Of a stretch of DNA of 64,000 bases, positions 35,755 to 44,563 are shown one piece after another. Location: contig NZ_JADOTT010000001.1 of assembly GCF_016817355.1 (NCBI RefSeq), positions 608,072-672,071 of the forward strand, read 5' to 3'. Under the pieces are notes generated by a model. That model had not been told where the DNA came from and searched no databases. It was given only the letters and a program-made list of their open reading frames with translations. The first letter of the stretch is position 1, and each line of letters opens with the position of its first letter. Source of the stretch: Maricaulis parjimensis. Its GTDB lineage: Bacteria; Pseudomonadota; Alphaproteobacteria; Caulobacterales; Maricaulaceae. The translations under genes and the position numbers were made by a program.

Positions 35755-38337
35755 ATGAGCGACGCAGACGACAACAAGTCCGGCCGCCGGCCGCTGTCTT
35801 TGAAACGATCCGGTCCGGGCACCGTGCAGCAGAGTTTTGCGCGCGGCCGTTCCAAGGCCGTGGTGGTGGAGAAGAAGCGCAAGCGCGTGGCGACTCCGGG
35901 CAAGGACGGGACTCCGGCCGCCGGCAAGGCGGGTGCAGCGGGCGGCAAGGGCGGCGAAAGCGCCTTGGCGGCCAAGGCACGTCAGCTGGGTCTGTCCGAA
36001 GAGGAATTGGTTGCCCGTCAGCGCGCGATTGCCCGGGCCCGGGCAGAGGCGGCTGACCGCGAAGCCAAGCAAAAAGAAGAGGCCGAGGCCCGCGCCCAGC
36101 GCGCTGCGGATGAGCGCCGCCAGCTGGAAGAACAGCGCGAGCGCGAAGCCCGTGAGGCCGAGGACGAAAAACGCCGCAAGGCTGAAGACGAAGCGCGTCG
36201 CGTCGCTGAGGAAAATGCGGCACGTGCAGCGCAAGAGGCCGAAGTTGCTCGCCGCAGCGATGACGAGCCCCGCCGCAAGGCGCCGCCGGCCAAGGAAGAG
36301 CCGCGCCGCGAGAAAGCCAGTGATGCCGATGACGCCGCCTCTGCGCTGGAAGCCATGGGTGGCCGGGTCAAGCGCAAGGGTGGAGCCGGCGGTTCCGCTC
36401 CGGCCAAGGCCCAGCCGGCCCGTGCCAAGACGGACAATCGGCGCCGCGGCAAGCTGACCATCCAGAACATCCTGGACGGTGACGAGGAGCGTCAACGTTC
36501 GCTCGCCTCTGTGCGCCGCGCCCGCGAACGCGAAAAGCAGCGCCGCCAGGATACGACGGGCGGCCGTGACAAATTCCAGCGCGAAGTCGTTGTGCCGGAA
36601 GCCATTACCGTTTCCGACCTGGCCAACCGTATGGCGGAACGGGCTGTCGACGTCGTCAAATACCTCATGAAGCAGGGCCAGATGGTCCGCATGAATGATG
36701 TGCTCGATGCGGATACGGCTGAGCTCGTCGTCGAGGAATTCGGCCACATCATCAAGCGTGTGTCTGAGGCAGACGTCGAGGAAGGCTTCATCACGGATGA
36801 TGATCCGGTTGAAAATCAGGTCTCCCGCGCGCCGGTCGTGGCCGTCATGGGCCATGTTGACCACGGCAAGACCTCGCTGCTCGACGCGCTGCGCTCGTCC
36901 GACGTGGCGTCGGGTGAAGCCGGTGGCATCACCCAGCATATTGGTGCCTACCAGATCCAGGTGAAGACCGGTGACAAGATCACCTTCCTGGATACGCCGG
37001 GCCACGCAGCCTTCTCGGCCATGCGTTCGCGTGGTGCCGAGGCGACCGATATCGTGATCCTGGTCGTTGCTGCGGATGACTCGGTCATGCCGCAGACGAT
37101 TGAAGCCATCAATCATGCCAAGGCGGCCGGTACGCCGATCATCGTGGCTGTGAACAAGTGCGACAAGCCGGGTGCCGATCCGAACAAGGTGCTCACCGAC
37201 CTTCTCCAGCATGAGATCGTCGTGGAAGCCATGTCCGGTGATGTTCAGTCCGTGAACGTTTCCGCCAAGAAGCGCGAAGGCCTGGACGAATTGCTCGAAG
37301 CCATCTCGCTGCAGGCCGAACTGCTTGACCTGAAAGCCAATCCGGACCGCGAAGCGGACGGCATCGTGATCGAGAGCCAGGTCGACAAGGGGCGCGGCCC
37401 GGTCGCCACCGTTCTGGTCCGTCGCGGTACGCTGAAGCGCGGTGACATTGTTGTCGCTGGCGCCCAGTGGGGCCGTGTCCGTGCGCTCGTCAATGAGCGC
37501 GGCCAGCAGCTCGACAAGGCCGAACCGTCGGTTCCGGCCGAGCTCCTGGGCCTGGATGGCGCACCGGAGCCGGGTGAAGTCTTCGCCGTGGTGGAGAATG
37601 AGGCCCGTGCCCGCGAGATCGCCGATTATCGTCAGCGCAAGGAGCGTGATGCCGGGGCCTTGGCCAGCGGCGGTGCGTCTCTGGAGCAGATGATGGCGCG
37701 CCTCAAGCAGGACGAGACCAAGGAATTGCCGCTGCTGATCAAGTCCGACGTTCAGGGCTCGGCCGAGGCGATCAAGCAGTCTCTGGAGCAGATCGGCAAT
37801 GAGGAAGTGCGCGCTCGCGTCATTCATGCCGCTCCGGGCGGTATCAATGAAAGTGACGTCCTGCTGGCGAAGTCCTCGGGTGCCCCGATCTTTGCCTTCA
37901 ACGTCCGCGCCAACAAGCAGGCCCGTGAAATGGCCGAGCGTGAAGGCGTCGAGATCCGCTACTACTCCGTGATCTATGATGTGATCGATGATGTGCGGAA
38001 CACGATCGAGGGCATGCTCTCGCCGGAGAAGCGCGAAGATTTCATCGGCTACGCCGAAATCCTCGAAGTCTTCAACATCACCAAGGTCGGCAAGGTCGGC
38101 GGTTGCCGCGTGACCGAAGGCGTGGTGAAGCGCGGTTGTGGCGTGCGCCTGCTGCGCGACGACACGGTGATCCACGAGGGCAAGCTGAAGACGCTGAAGC
38201 GCTTCAAGGATGAGGTTTCGGAAGTGAAGTCCGGGACAGAATGCGGCATGGCCTTCGAGCGTTACGAAGACATCCAGCCTGGCGACATGATCGAATGTTT
38301 CGAGGTCGTCGAAGTGGCTCGCAAGTTGGAAGACTGA
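35755..38337 (+). CDS. infB: Translation initiation factor IF-2
   Basis: 860-residue GTPase that places fMet-tRNA in the ribosomal P site. The N-terminal ~270 residues are highly charged, with long Glu/Arg/Ala-rich stretches that likely form extended helices. The G domain starts with GHVDHGKTS at about residue 366, then DTPGHAAF (G3) and NKCDKPG (G4). Domains II to IV follow, ending in [19 protein letters not shown]. The ATG at 35755 has GGAAGG upstream and begins the usual MSDADD-type N-terminus; an upstream in-frame ATG at 35689 is unlikely. An intrinsic terminator follows immediately. Confidence 0.97.
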   Translation: MSDADDNKSGRRPLSLKRSGPGTVQQSFARGRSKAVVVEKKRKRVATPGKDGTPAAGKAGAAGGKGGESALAAKARQLGLSEEELVARQRAIARARAEAADREAKQKEEAEARAQRAADERRQLEEQREREAREAEDEKRRKAEDEARRVAEENAARAAQEAEVARRSDDEPRRKAPPAKEEPRREKASDADDAASALEAMGGRVKRKGGAGGSAPAKAQPARAKTDNRRRGKLTIQNILDGDEERQRSLASVRRAREREKQRRQDTTGGRDKFQREVVVPEAITVSDLANRMAERAVDVVKYLMKQGQMVRMNDVLDADTAELVVEEFGHIIKRVSEADVEEGFITDDDPVENQVSRAPVVAVMGHVDHGKTSLLDALRSSDVASGEAGGITQHIGAYQIQVKTGDKITFLDTPGHAAFSAMRSRGAEATDIVILVVAADDSVMPQTIEAINHAKAAGTPIIVAVNKCDKPGADPNKVLTDLLQHEIVVEAMSGDVQSVNVSAKKREGLDELLEAISLQAELLDLKANPDREADGIVIESQVDKGRGPVATVLVRRGTLKRGDIVVAGAQWGRVRALVNERGQQLDKAEPSVPAELLGLDGAPEPGEVFAVVENEARAREIADYRQRKERDAGALASGGASLEQMMARLKQDETKELPLLIKSDVQGSAEAIKQSLEQIGNEEVRARVIHAAPGGINESDVLLAKSSGAPIFAFNVRANKQAREMAEREGVEIRYYSVIYDVIDDVRNTIEGMLSPEKREDFIGYAEILEVFNITKVGKVGGCRVTEGVVKRGCGVRLLRDDTVIHEGKLKTLKRFKDEVSEVKSGTECGMAFERYEDIQPGDMIECFEVVEVARKLED

Positions 38338-38356
38338 TCCGGCAGGTCAAATGGAC

Positions 38357-38384
38357 AAAGGGCGGCTCTCGGGCCGCCCTTTTT
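38357..38384. terminator. Intrinsic terminator after infB (bidirectional)
   Basis: A 10-base-pair stem (AAAGGGCGGC at 38357-38366 with its complement at 38373-38382), a 6-base loop and a T-run ending at 38384. It lies 20 bases after the infB stop and also just beyond the stop of the convergent SnoaL-like gene, so it can serve both directions. Confidence 0.85.
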
Positions 38385-38392
38385 CATGAAGG

Positions 38393-38854
38393 TCAGGGTG
38401 CCGCGGTAACTTCGCGCATCCCGTCATAATCCGTGTAGTCCCGGTGTTCGGTCACCTCCCCGTCCTCGATGGTCACAATCGTGATGATCGGGAATTGGTA
38501 GACGCGCTCACCCTCCGGTGTGGCGTAGACCACATTGGACACGCCTTCATAAACGAAGCGGCCTGACGCATTGAAGCTGCGGTCCAGCGTGTAGGTCATG
38601 CGGGCCGTGCCCCAGCTGCGCAGACCGGCAATGATGGCGTCCGGGCCTTCCCAGTGGATGGGCGGTGTGATTGGCAGGACATCGCCAGAGGTCGGGTCCA
38701 GGAAGACCGCATCATCGGCATAGAGCGTTTGCAGCAGGTCCAGGTCCTGTTCCTGATACGCTTGCATATAGGTTTCGGCGATCTGGTGGGTCTCGCTTGA
38801 TGTGTCCGTGATACCGGACTGGACCAGGGCCAGTGTGGTCAGAATGGCAATCAT
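38393..38854 (-). CDS. SnoaL-like / nuclear transport factor 2-fold protein
   Basis: 153-residue protein with a SnoaL-like (NTF2-fold) domain: ETYMQAYQEQDLDLLQTLYA, then DDAVFLDP and the final strands YQFPIITIVTIEDGEVTEHR match this fold, which is used by many small hydrolases, isomerases and ligand-binding proteins. The N-terminus MIAILTTLALVQSG may be a short signal peptide. The ribosome binding site GGGGAG is strong. Function is unknown. The gene lies antisense between infB and rbfA, which are normally adjacent. Confidence 0.8.
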   Translation of the reverse strand: MIAILTTLALVQSGITDTSSETHQIAETYMQAYQEQDLDLLQTLYADDAVFLDPTSGDVLPITPPIHWEGPDAIIAGLRSWGTARMTYTLDRSFNASGRFVYEGVSNVVYATPEGERVYQFPIITIVTIEDGEVTEHRDYTDYDGMREVTAAP

Positions 38855-38914
38855 GGTGTTCTCCCCTCAATCAGGTCAGGATTAGGCGAAGGGCGCCGCC
38901 AAGGCACTTCACGC

Positions 38915-38940
38915 TTGCGAGAGCTAGGCCTTGCTATTGT
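38915..38940 (+). promoter_or_regulatory. Candidate promoter of rbfA
   Basis: TTGCGAG at 38915-38921, an 11-base gap and GCTATTGT at 38933-38940 resemble the Caulobacter sigma-73 promoter. A promoter is expected here because infB ends in a strong terminator and an antisense gene separates it from rbfA. Confidence 0.4.
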
Positions 38941-38998
38941 CCGCTGGTCGGCGTACATCCCGCGCCCCGCTTTGAAGACCCAGAGAATGGAGGCCGTC

Positions 38999-39406
38999 AT
39001 GGCCCGGCAGCATCGCAATGAATCCAAAGGCCCTTCCCAGCGCCAACTGCGCGCCGGCGAACTGGTACGCCATGCTCTGGTCGACATTCTCGCCCGCGAG
39101 GAGATGCGTGATCCCGACCTAGAAGGTGTGCTGATTTCTGTCACTGAAGTGCGGCCCAGCCCCGATTTGCGCCAGGCCAAGGTCTATGTCGCACCGCTCG
39201 GCAAGGGTGATCAGACCAAGGTCGCCGCAGCGCTCAACCGCGCCGCCAGCTTTTTGCGCGGGCGTCTGGGTCGCGAAATCGACATGAAGTTCACGCCCGA
39301 ACTCCACTTCCATCCGGACAATAGTTTCGACACGGCCAGCCATGTCGATGCACTTCTTCGACGTCCCCAGGTCCAGCGTGATCTGGACCATGATGACGAG
39401 GAATAG
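38999..39406 (+). CDS. rbfA: Ribosome-binding factor A
   Basis: 135-residue cold-shock-type 30S maturation factor with a KH-like fold that binds 16S rRNA helix 1. SQRQLRAGELVRHALVDIL, VLISVTEVRPSPDLRQAKVY and FTPELHFHPDNSFD are the family's conserved blocks. GGAGG lies five bases before the ATG at 38999; an ATG four codons earlier is weaker. It is isolated from infB upstream and truB downstream by minus-strand genes. The end is six bases from the end of the convergent serine hydrolase-like gene. Confidence 0.94.
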   Translation: MARQHRNESKGPSQRQLRAGELVRHALVDILAREEMRDPDLEGVLISVTEVRPSPDLRQAKVYVAPLGKGDQTKVAAALNRAASFLRGRLGREIDMKFTPELHFHPDNSFDTASHVDALLRRPQVQRDLDHDDEE

Positions 39407-39412
39407 GCCCAG

Positions 39413-40726
39413 CTAGTTCCCGGCTTCGGTTGGGAGCGGCGGGAGATCGGTTCGGTTCAGAACAAGCGGGCGGCTGTTATCATCCGTCACGCGTTCGCCT
39501 GTGATGCGATGGACCCGGCCTGCCATGTCCCGCTCCAGAACCAGCAAGGCACCGGTTCGGCGCCAGAAAAACCGGTCGGTGGCGACGGGCGTGAGATAGT
39601 CTTGCCGGCCGGATGCTGGCAGGTGGATGTCCAGCCCGCCTTCGACTTGAAGAATCTCGATTTCACCAAGGACCATACTGTTGTAGACGCCTGCCGCTTC
39701 AAGATGCTCAGGCGTGAGAGCTGCCGTGTCGGGCCGGACAGGGAGCGAGACTGCCTCATTGAAGATGAGGTCCGTCAGCACGCGCTCCAGGGATGCGGCG
39801 GGATAGGACTCGATATTGACCGCATAGGCGAGCACAAACTCGCCCGGTGAGATCGAAATGATGCCGGTCTGAAAGCCGGGCGTATGGGCTGCTACGGAAT
39901 AGACGGCCTGGCTCTCGCGCAAGCCGACTTGCCATCCCGCTTCCATCTGCCCATCCGGCCGAAACAGGTCGATCCGCCGTTGCCGGACAGCCTGTCCAAG
40001 CCGCAGGAGATCCGGGGCGGTTGTGTAGAGACCGTCATGGCCTTTGAGAATGACCGGATCCGGCGTCCGGCGAAGGTCAAGCGGACGCGGCCCGGCTTCA
40101 TAGCCCCGGGCCAGGTCGGGCAGGTCACGGTGCTGATTCAGGACAAGGCTGTCATCCAGACCCAGGGGTCCCAGCCATTGTGACGCGATCAGGGTTTCAA
40201 AACGGGCCCCGCGGGCCATTTCGATCAAGCGTGCAAGGACCGCCTGGTTAAGTCCCGCCTGATCCGCCTGTGCCGCTTCTGCGGGTAGCCAGCTCAGGTG
40301 CATCGCATCCCCAGGGGCAATCGCGCCGGTGCTGTGGATCAGATCGTTTACGGTCAGGCTGGCCGCACCTGGCAGTTCCGGCAGATAACGGGAAACCGGT
40401 GCATCGAGATCCAGCTGTCCCGTCTCGATCAGGCGCTCCGTCAGAGCGTGAAGGAAGGTTTGCGTGATGCCGCCTGCCGGAAAGCGGGTCCGGTCTGTGA
40501 AGCGCGCGCCCGTCTCCCAGTCGGCATAACCCAGCGCGACCTGCTGTATGGGGCCATCTCCGGTCCGGAAAACGATGATGCCCGACACGTCACGGGCTTC
40601 AGCCAGGCCGCCCAGGCTGGATTCAATCCTTGCCGCCAGTGTGGAGGGATCAATCTGGGCCGCGGCCGAAAGCGTTCCGAGGCACCAGAGAAGGATGAGA
40701 AGGGCACTGGAGCGCATGAAATGCAT
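39413..40726 (-). CDS. Beta-lactamase-fold serine hydrolase homologue lacking catalytic residues (secreted)
   Basis: 437-residue protein with a signal peptide (about 24 residues, ending SAAAQ) and a class C beta-lactamase/PBP4*-like domain. The family context is clear: [24 protein letters not shown] and [10 protein letters not shown] are recognisable. At the active site, however, the expected F-x-x-GS-x-x-K reads [10 protein letters not shown], so Ser is Gly86 and Lys is Gln89. The YxN-type Tyr also appears replaced (AGLNQA). It is therefore predicted to be a pseudoenzyme, perhaps a periplasmic binding or regulatory protein. A C-terminal beta-rich extension of about 110 residues follows. It sits antisense between rbfA and truB. 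Confidence 0.82.
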   Translation of the reverse strand: MHFMRSSALLILLWCLGTLSAAAQIDPSTLAARIESSLGGLAEARDVSGIIVFRTGDGPIQQVALGYADWETGARFTDRTRFPAGGITQTFLHALTERLIETGQLDLDAPVSRYLPELPGAASLTVNDLIHSTGAIAPGDAMHLSWLPAEAAQADQAGLNQAVLARLIEMARGARFETLIASQWLGPLGLDDSLVLNQHRDLPDLARGYEAGPRPLDLRRTPDPVILKGHDGLYTTAPDLLRLGQAVRQRRIDLFRPDGQMEAGWQVGLRESQAVYSVAAHTPGFQTGIISISPGEFVLAYAVNIESYPAASLERVLTDLIFNEAVSLPVRPDTAALTPEHLEAAGVYNSMVLGEIEILQVEGGLDIHLPASGRQDYLTPVATDRFFWRRTGALLVLERDMAGRVHRITGERVTDDNSRPLVLNRTDLPPLPTEAGN

Positions 40727-40827
40727 GGTTTGACCGGACGCAGGAGGAGATTTCCGGAGAGACTAGGACAATCCCCGGCCGGCTTCGAGGGGGTCGCATG
40801 GGGAAATCCCATGCCGCAGCTTGTTGC

Positions 40828-40855
40828 TTGCAGGTTGGGCAGAGCTGGTCTATCA
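40828..40855 (+). promoter_or_regulatory. Candidate promoter of truB
   Basis: TTGCAGG at 40828-40834, 13 bases, then GTCTATCA at 40848-40855. The element lies in the 182-base gap between the antisense serine hydrolase-like gene and truB, where a promoter for truB-rpsO-pnp is needed. The match is moderate. Confidence 0.33.
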
Positions 40856-40908
40856 GCCCGCGCTTTCACGACCGGGTCCGAACCCCGGCGAGAGAGAAGG
40901 AGATTTCC

Positions 40909-41865
40909 ATGGGCCGTCGCAAGAAGGGCGAGGACATCCACGGTTGGGTGATCCTGGACAAGCCGCTCGACATGACATCGACACAGGCCGTCTCGGCCGT
41001 TCGCCGCATCTTCAATGCCCGCAAAGCCGGACATGCCGGCACGCTCGATCCGCTAGCATCCGGTATCCTGCCGATAGCGCTCGGAGAAGCGACCAAGACC
41101 GTCCCTTTCGCGATGGATGGCGACAAGGTCTACCGCTTTACCGTGAAGTGGGGTGAGCGCACGGACACGCTGGACGCAGAGGGTGAAATCATTGCGACGT
41201 CCGAGGTTCGCCCCGATCGCGCAGCCATCGAGGCCGTGCTCGGCGACTTCATTGGTGAAATCCAGCAAATTCCCCCGGCCTATTCCGCGATCAAGGTGGA
41301 CGGGGAGCGGGCCTATGATCTGGCCCGGGACGGCGAGGAGTTCGAGCTGGACGCCCGTACCGTCCAGATTGATGCATTGCGTCTTCTTGATTGTCCGACC
41401 GCCGACATGGCGGTGTTGGAAATGCAATGCGGCAAGGGGACGTATGTGCGTTCCCTGGCGCGCGATCTCGCCCAAGCGCTTGGAACGGAAGGCCATGTTG
41501 CAGCCTTGCGGCGGATCCGCGTTGGCGGGTTCGCGGAAGCAGAATCCACAAGACTGGACGAGTTGAAAGAAATGGCCCATAAGGGCGCCGCTTCGGAAGC
41601 TCTGCTCCCGGTTCAGACCGCGCTGGACGACATCCCGGCACTGGCCGTGACTGAGGAGGAAGCCTTCCACTTGAAGCAAGGACGACCGATCGTCCTGCTC
41701 CCGCGTCAGGCGCAAGAGCTGAAATCGCAGCGACGTCCGCTTTTCATAGCGGATCGGGACTGCAGTTTTTCGGCCTTGGCAGTTTGCGAGGACAAGGCAG
41801 TGGCAATCGGCGACGCCCGGGCCGGACGGTTCCAGCCCTGGCGTGTTTTCAACCTGACCCCGTAA
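40909..41865 (+). CDS. truB: tRNA pseudouridine(55) synthase TruB
   Basis: 318-residue enzyme that makes pseudouridine 55 in the T-loop of tRNAs. [17 protein letters not shown] and [16 protein letters not shown], which carries the catalytic Asp, are diagnostic. [17 protein letters not shown] is another conserved block. The C-terminal PUA-like region is present. The ATG at 40909 has AGAAGGAG upstream. It is followed by rpsO after about 30 bases, as in most proteobacteria. Confidence 0.96.
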   Translation: MGRRKKGEDIHGWVILDKPLDMTSTQAVSAVRRIFNARKAGHAGTLDPLASGILPIALGEATKTVPFAMDGDKVYRFTVKWGERTDTLDAEGEIIATSEVRPDRAAIEAVLGDFIGEIQQIPPAYSAIKVDGERAYDLARDGEEFELDARTVQIDALRLLDCPTADMAVLEMQCGKGTYVRSLARDLAQALGTEGHVAALRRIRVGGFAEAESTRLDELKEMAHKGAASEALLPVQTALDDIPALAVTEEEAFHLKQGRPIVLLPRQAQELKSQRRPLFIADRDCSFSALAVCEDKAVAIGDARAGRFQPWRVFNLTP

Positions 41866-41894
41866 GGGGCGACAAAGAGTTTTAGGAGAACACG

Positions 41895-42164
41895 ATGTCG
41901 GTTACGCAAGAGCGCAAATCCGCGCTGATCAAAGACAATGCTCGTGGCAAGTCCGATACGGGCTCGCCGGAAGTCCAGGTGGCCATCCTGTCCGAACGGA
42001 TTGCCAACCTCACCGAGCACTTCAAGACCCACAAGAAGGACAACCACTCCCGTCGCGGCCTTCTTAAAATGGTTTCCCAGCGCCGCCGCCTTCTCGACTA
42101 CCTCAAGAAGAAAGACGAGAGCCGTTACCAGGCTCTGATCGAGAAGCTTGGTCTGCGCCGCTAA
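41895..42164 (+). CDS. rpsO: 30S ribosomal protein S15
   Basis: 89-residue ribosomal protein that binds the central domain of 16S r[19 protein letters not shown] and [19 protein letters not shown] are the family's RNA-binding blocks, and the length is exactly that of the family. AGGAG precedes the ATG. The truB-rpsO-pnp order is conserved; in E. coli S15 represses its own translation, but no such structure was searched for here. Confidence 0.97.
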   Translation: MSVTQERKSALIKDNARGKSDTGSPEVQVAILSERIANLTEHFKTHKKDNHSRRGLLKMVSQRRRLLDYLKKKDESRYQALIEKLGLRR

Positions 42165-42193
42165 TCCGCGACGCTATCCGTACGAAAGACGAT

Positions 42194-44332
42194 ATGTTCG
42201 ATATTCAAAAAGAAACGATCGAGTGGGCGGGTCGCCCGCTCACGATCGAAACCGGGCGGGTCGCCCGGCAAGCAGACGGCGCGGTCATGGTGACCTATGG
42301 CGAGACCACGGTTCTCGCCACCGCCGTTGGCGTCAAGCAGGTCAAAGAGGGGGCTGACTTCTTCCCCCTGACCGTCAACTACCAGGAAAAGACCTTTGCC
42401 GCAGGCAAGATCCCCGGTGGTTACTTCAAGCGCGAAGGCCGTCCGACGGAAAAGGAGACGCTGACCTCGCGTCTCATCGACCGTCCGATCCGTCCGCTGT
42501 TCGCGCCGGGCTTCAAGAATGAAGTCCAGGTGATGATCACCGTCCTGTCCCATGACATGGAAAATGACCCGGATGTGGTCGGCATGGTTGGCGCGTCCGC
42601 CGCGCTGGTCCTGTCCGGTCTGCCCTTCATGGGTCCGATCGGTGCCGCTCGCGTTGGCTATATCGATGGCGAATACGTCATCAACCCGGCCGTCGACGAG
42701 ATGGAAGACAGTGCCCTCGACCTCGTCGTCGCCGGCACGACCGATGCCGTGATGATGGTGGAATCGGAAGCCAAGGAGCTTTCCGAGGAAGTCATGCTGG
42801 GTGCTGTCGTGGCAGGCCATGAAGCCTTCCAGCCGGTCATCGAGATGATCATCAAGCTGGCCGAACGCGCCGCCAAGGAGCCGTGGGACTACACCCCGGC
42901 TGATTACTCGGCGGAAGAAGCCAAGGTTCGTGAACTGGTCGAAGCCGACCTAGCCGCGGCCTACACCATCACGGACAAGACCGAGCGCTACGCCGCTGTC
43001 GGCGCTGCCAAGACCAAGGCTGTTGAAGCCCTGGCCCTGACGGAAGAGCGTCCGGACGGTATCCCGGGTACGGTGCTGAAGGATGTCCTCAAATCGGTGG
43101 AAAGCTCCATCGTTCGTGGCGGCATCATCAAGACCGGCAAGCGTATCGATGGCCGTTCGCTCGATCAGGTTCGCCCGATCGTGTCGGAAGCCGGCATCCT
43201 GCCGCGTACGCACGGTTCGGCGCTGTTCACGCGCGGTGAAACCCAGGGCCTCGTTGTGGCCACGCTGGGCACCGGCGAAGACGAGCAGTTCATCGACGAC
43301 CTGACCGGTACGTACAAAGAGAAATTCCTCCTGCATTATAATTTCCCGCCGTATTCGGTTGGTGAGACGTCTTTCCGTCTCGCTCCGGGGCGCCGGGAAA
43401 TCGGACACGGCAAGCTGGCCTGGCGGGCCGTGCGCGCTGTGCTGCCGAAGCATGAGGATTTCCCCTACACGATCCGTCTCGTCTCCGAGATCACCGAGTC
43501 CAACGGCTCGTCCTCGATGGCGACGGTCTGTGGTTCCTCGCTGGCCCTGATGGATGCCGGTGTGCCGATCACCCGTCCGGTGTCCGGTATCGCCATGGGT
43601 CTGATCAAGGATCCGGAAGGCGTGGCTGTCCTGTCCGACATCCTGGGTGATGAAGATCACCTCGGTGACATGGACTTCAAAGTGGCCGGTACGTCTGAAG
43701 GCGTCACCTCGCTGCAGATGGACATCAAGATCGCCGGCATCACCAAGGACATCATGCAGACGGCCCTGGAACAAGCCAAGGGCGGCCGCATGCACATCCT
43801 GGAAGAGATGGGCAAGGCGCTGGGCGAAGCCCGCACCGAGCTGGGCGAGTTCGCTCCGCGCATCGAAACCATCCAGATCCCGACGGACAAGATCCGTGAC
43901 GTGATCGGCTCTGGCGGCAAGGTGATCCGTGAGATCGTTGAAACCACCGGTGCCAAGGTCGACGTCAATGATGACGGCGTGATCAAGGTGTCCTCGTCGG
44001 ACGCTGCCTCGATCAAGGCCGCCCTCGACTGGATCCACGGTCTGACGGCTGAGCCGGAAGAAGGCCAGATCTACAAGGGCAAGGTCGTCAAGGTCATGGA
44101 CTTTGGTGCCTTCGTGAACTTCTTCGGCCCGAAGGACGGTCTCGTCCACGTGTCGCAGATGAAGAATGAGCGCGTGAAGCATCCGTCTGACGTCGTGGCC
44201 GAAGGCCAGGAAGTCTTCGTGAAGCTGCTCGGCTTTGATGATCGCGGCAAGGTCCGCCTGTCGATGAAAGTCGTCGACCAGGAGACCGGTGAAGAGATCA
44301 CCAAGGAAGAGGCGGCTGAACAGGCTGAATAA
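42194..44332 (+). CDS. pnp: Polyribonucleotide nucleotidyltransferase (PNPase)
   Basis: 712-residue phosphorolytic 3'-5' exoribonuclease of the RNA degradosome. Two RNase PH domains are present: the first includes [14 protein letters not shown], the second [15 protein letters not shown] and [23 protein letters not shown] domain follows ([20 protein letters not shown]) and then an S1 domain ([19 protein letters not shown]). Its length and domain order are normal. It is the last gene of the super-operon and ends in a strong terminator. Confidence 0.97.
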   Translation: MFDIQKETIEWAGRPLTIETGRVARQADGAVMVTYGETTVLATAVGVKQVKEGADFFPLTVNYQEKTFAAGKIPGGYFKREGRPTEKETLTSRLIDRPIRPLFAPGFKNEVQVMITVLSHDMENDPDVVGMVGASAALVLSGLPFMGPIGAARVGYIDGEYVINPAVDEMEDSALDLVVAGTTDAVMMVESEAKELSEEVMLGAVVAGHEAFQPVIEMIIKLAERAAKEPWDYTPADYSAEEAKVRELVEADLAAAYTITDKTERYAAVGAAKTKAVEALALTEERPDGIPGTVLKDVLKSVESSIVRGGIIKTGKRIDGRSLDQVRPIVSEAGILPRTHGSALFTRGETQGLVVATLGTGEDEQFIDDLTGTYKEKFLLHYNFPPYSVGETSFRLAPGRREIGHGKLAWRAVRAVLPKHEDFPYTIRLVSEITESNGSSSMATVCGSSLALMDAGVPITRPVSGIAMGLIKDPEGVAVLSDILGDEDHLGDMDFKVAGTSEGVTSLQMDIKIAGITKDIMQTALEQAKGGRMHILEEMGKALGEARTELGEFAPRIETIQIPTDKIRDVIGSGGKVIREIVETTGAKVDVNDDGVIKVSSSDAASIKAALDWIHGLTAEPEEGQIYKGKVVKVMDFGAFVNFFGPKDGLVHVSQMKNERVKHPSDVVAEGQEVFVKLLGFDDRGKVRLSMKVVDQETGEEITKEEAAEQAE

Positions 44333-44358
44333 GCCGGTTCACACGCTGAGAAATGAAG

Positions 44359-44389
44359 ACCCCCGCGGACCTGGTCCGCGGGGGTTTTT
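44359..44389 (+). terminator. Intrinsic terminator after pnp
   Basis: A perfect 12-base-pair GC-rich stem (44359-44370 with 44374-44385), a CTG loop and five Ts follow the pnp stop by about 26 bases. It closes the rimP-pnp block before sucA. Confidence 0.92.
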
Positions 44390-44563
44390 CGTGCGCGGGC
44401 CGGGTGCTGTGTGGGTGTATCCGGGGATATTGTTCTGTCAGCATCTTGGCAGCAGACCCATGCAAAACGGTACTGTGTCATGGACTTTCGGATTAGATGA
44501 TTGCTTAACCCTCACTGTGTAGCGACACATACAGACACACTCCTGACTCAGGTCTCCCCCCAA

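Noticed and set aside
33243-35975. Long antisense open frame (about 900 codons) opposite nusA and ylxR
   Set aside because: It mirrors the real genes, has no family signature, no ribosome binding site and low-complexity composition; long antisense frames are expected in GC-rich DNA with biased codon use.
35710-38175. Long antisense open frame opposite infB
   Set aside because: Shadow of infB: the sense strand carries all IF-2 motifs, and the antisense product is compositionally odd (His/Leu/Gly rich) and matches nothing known.
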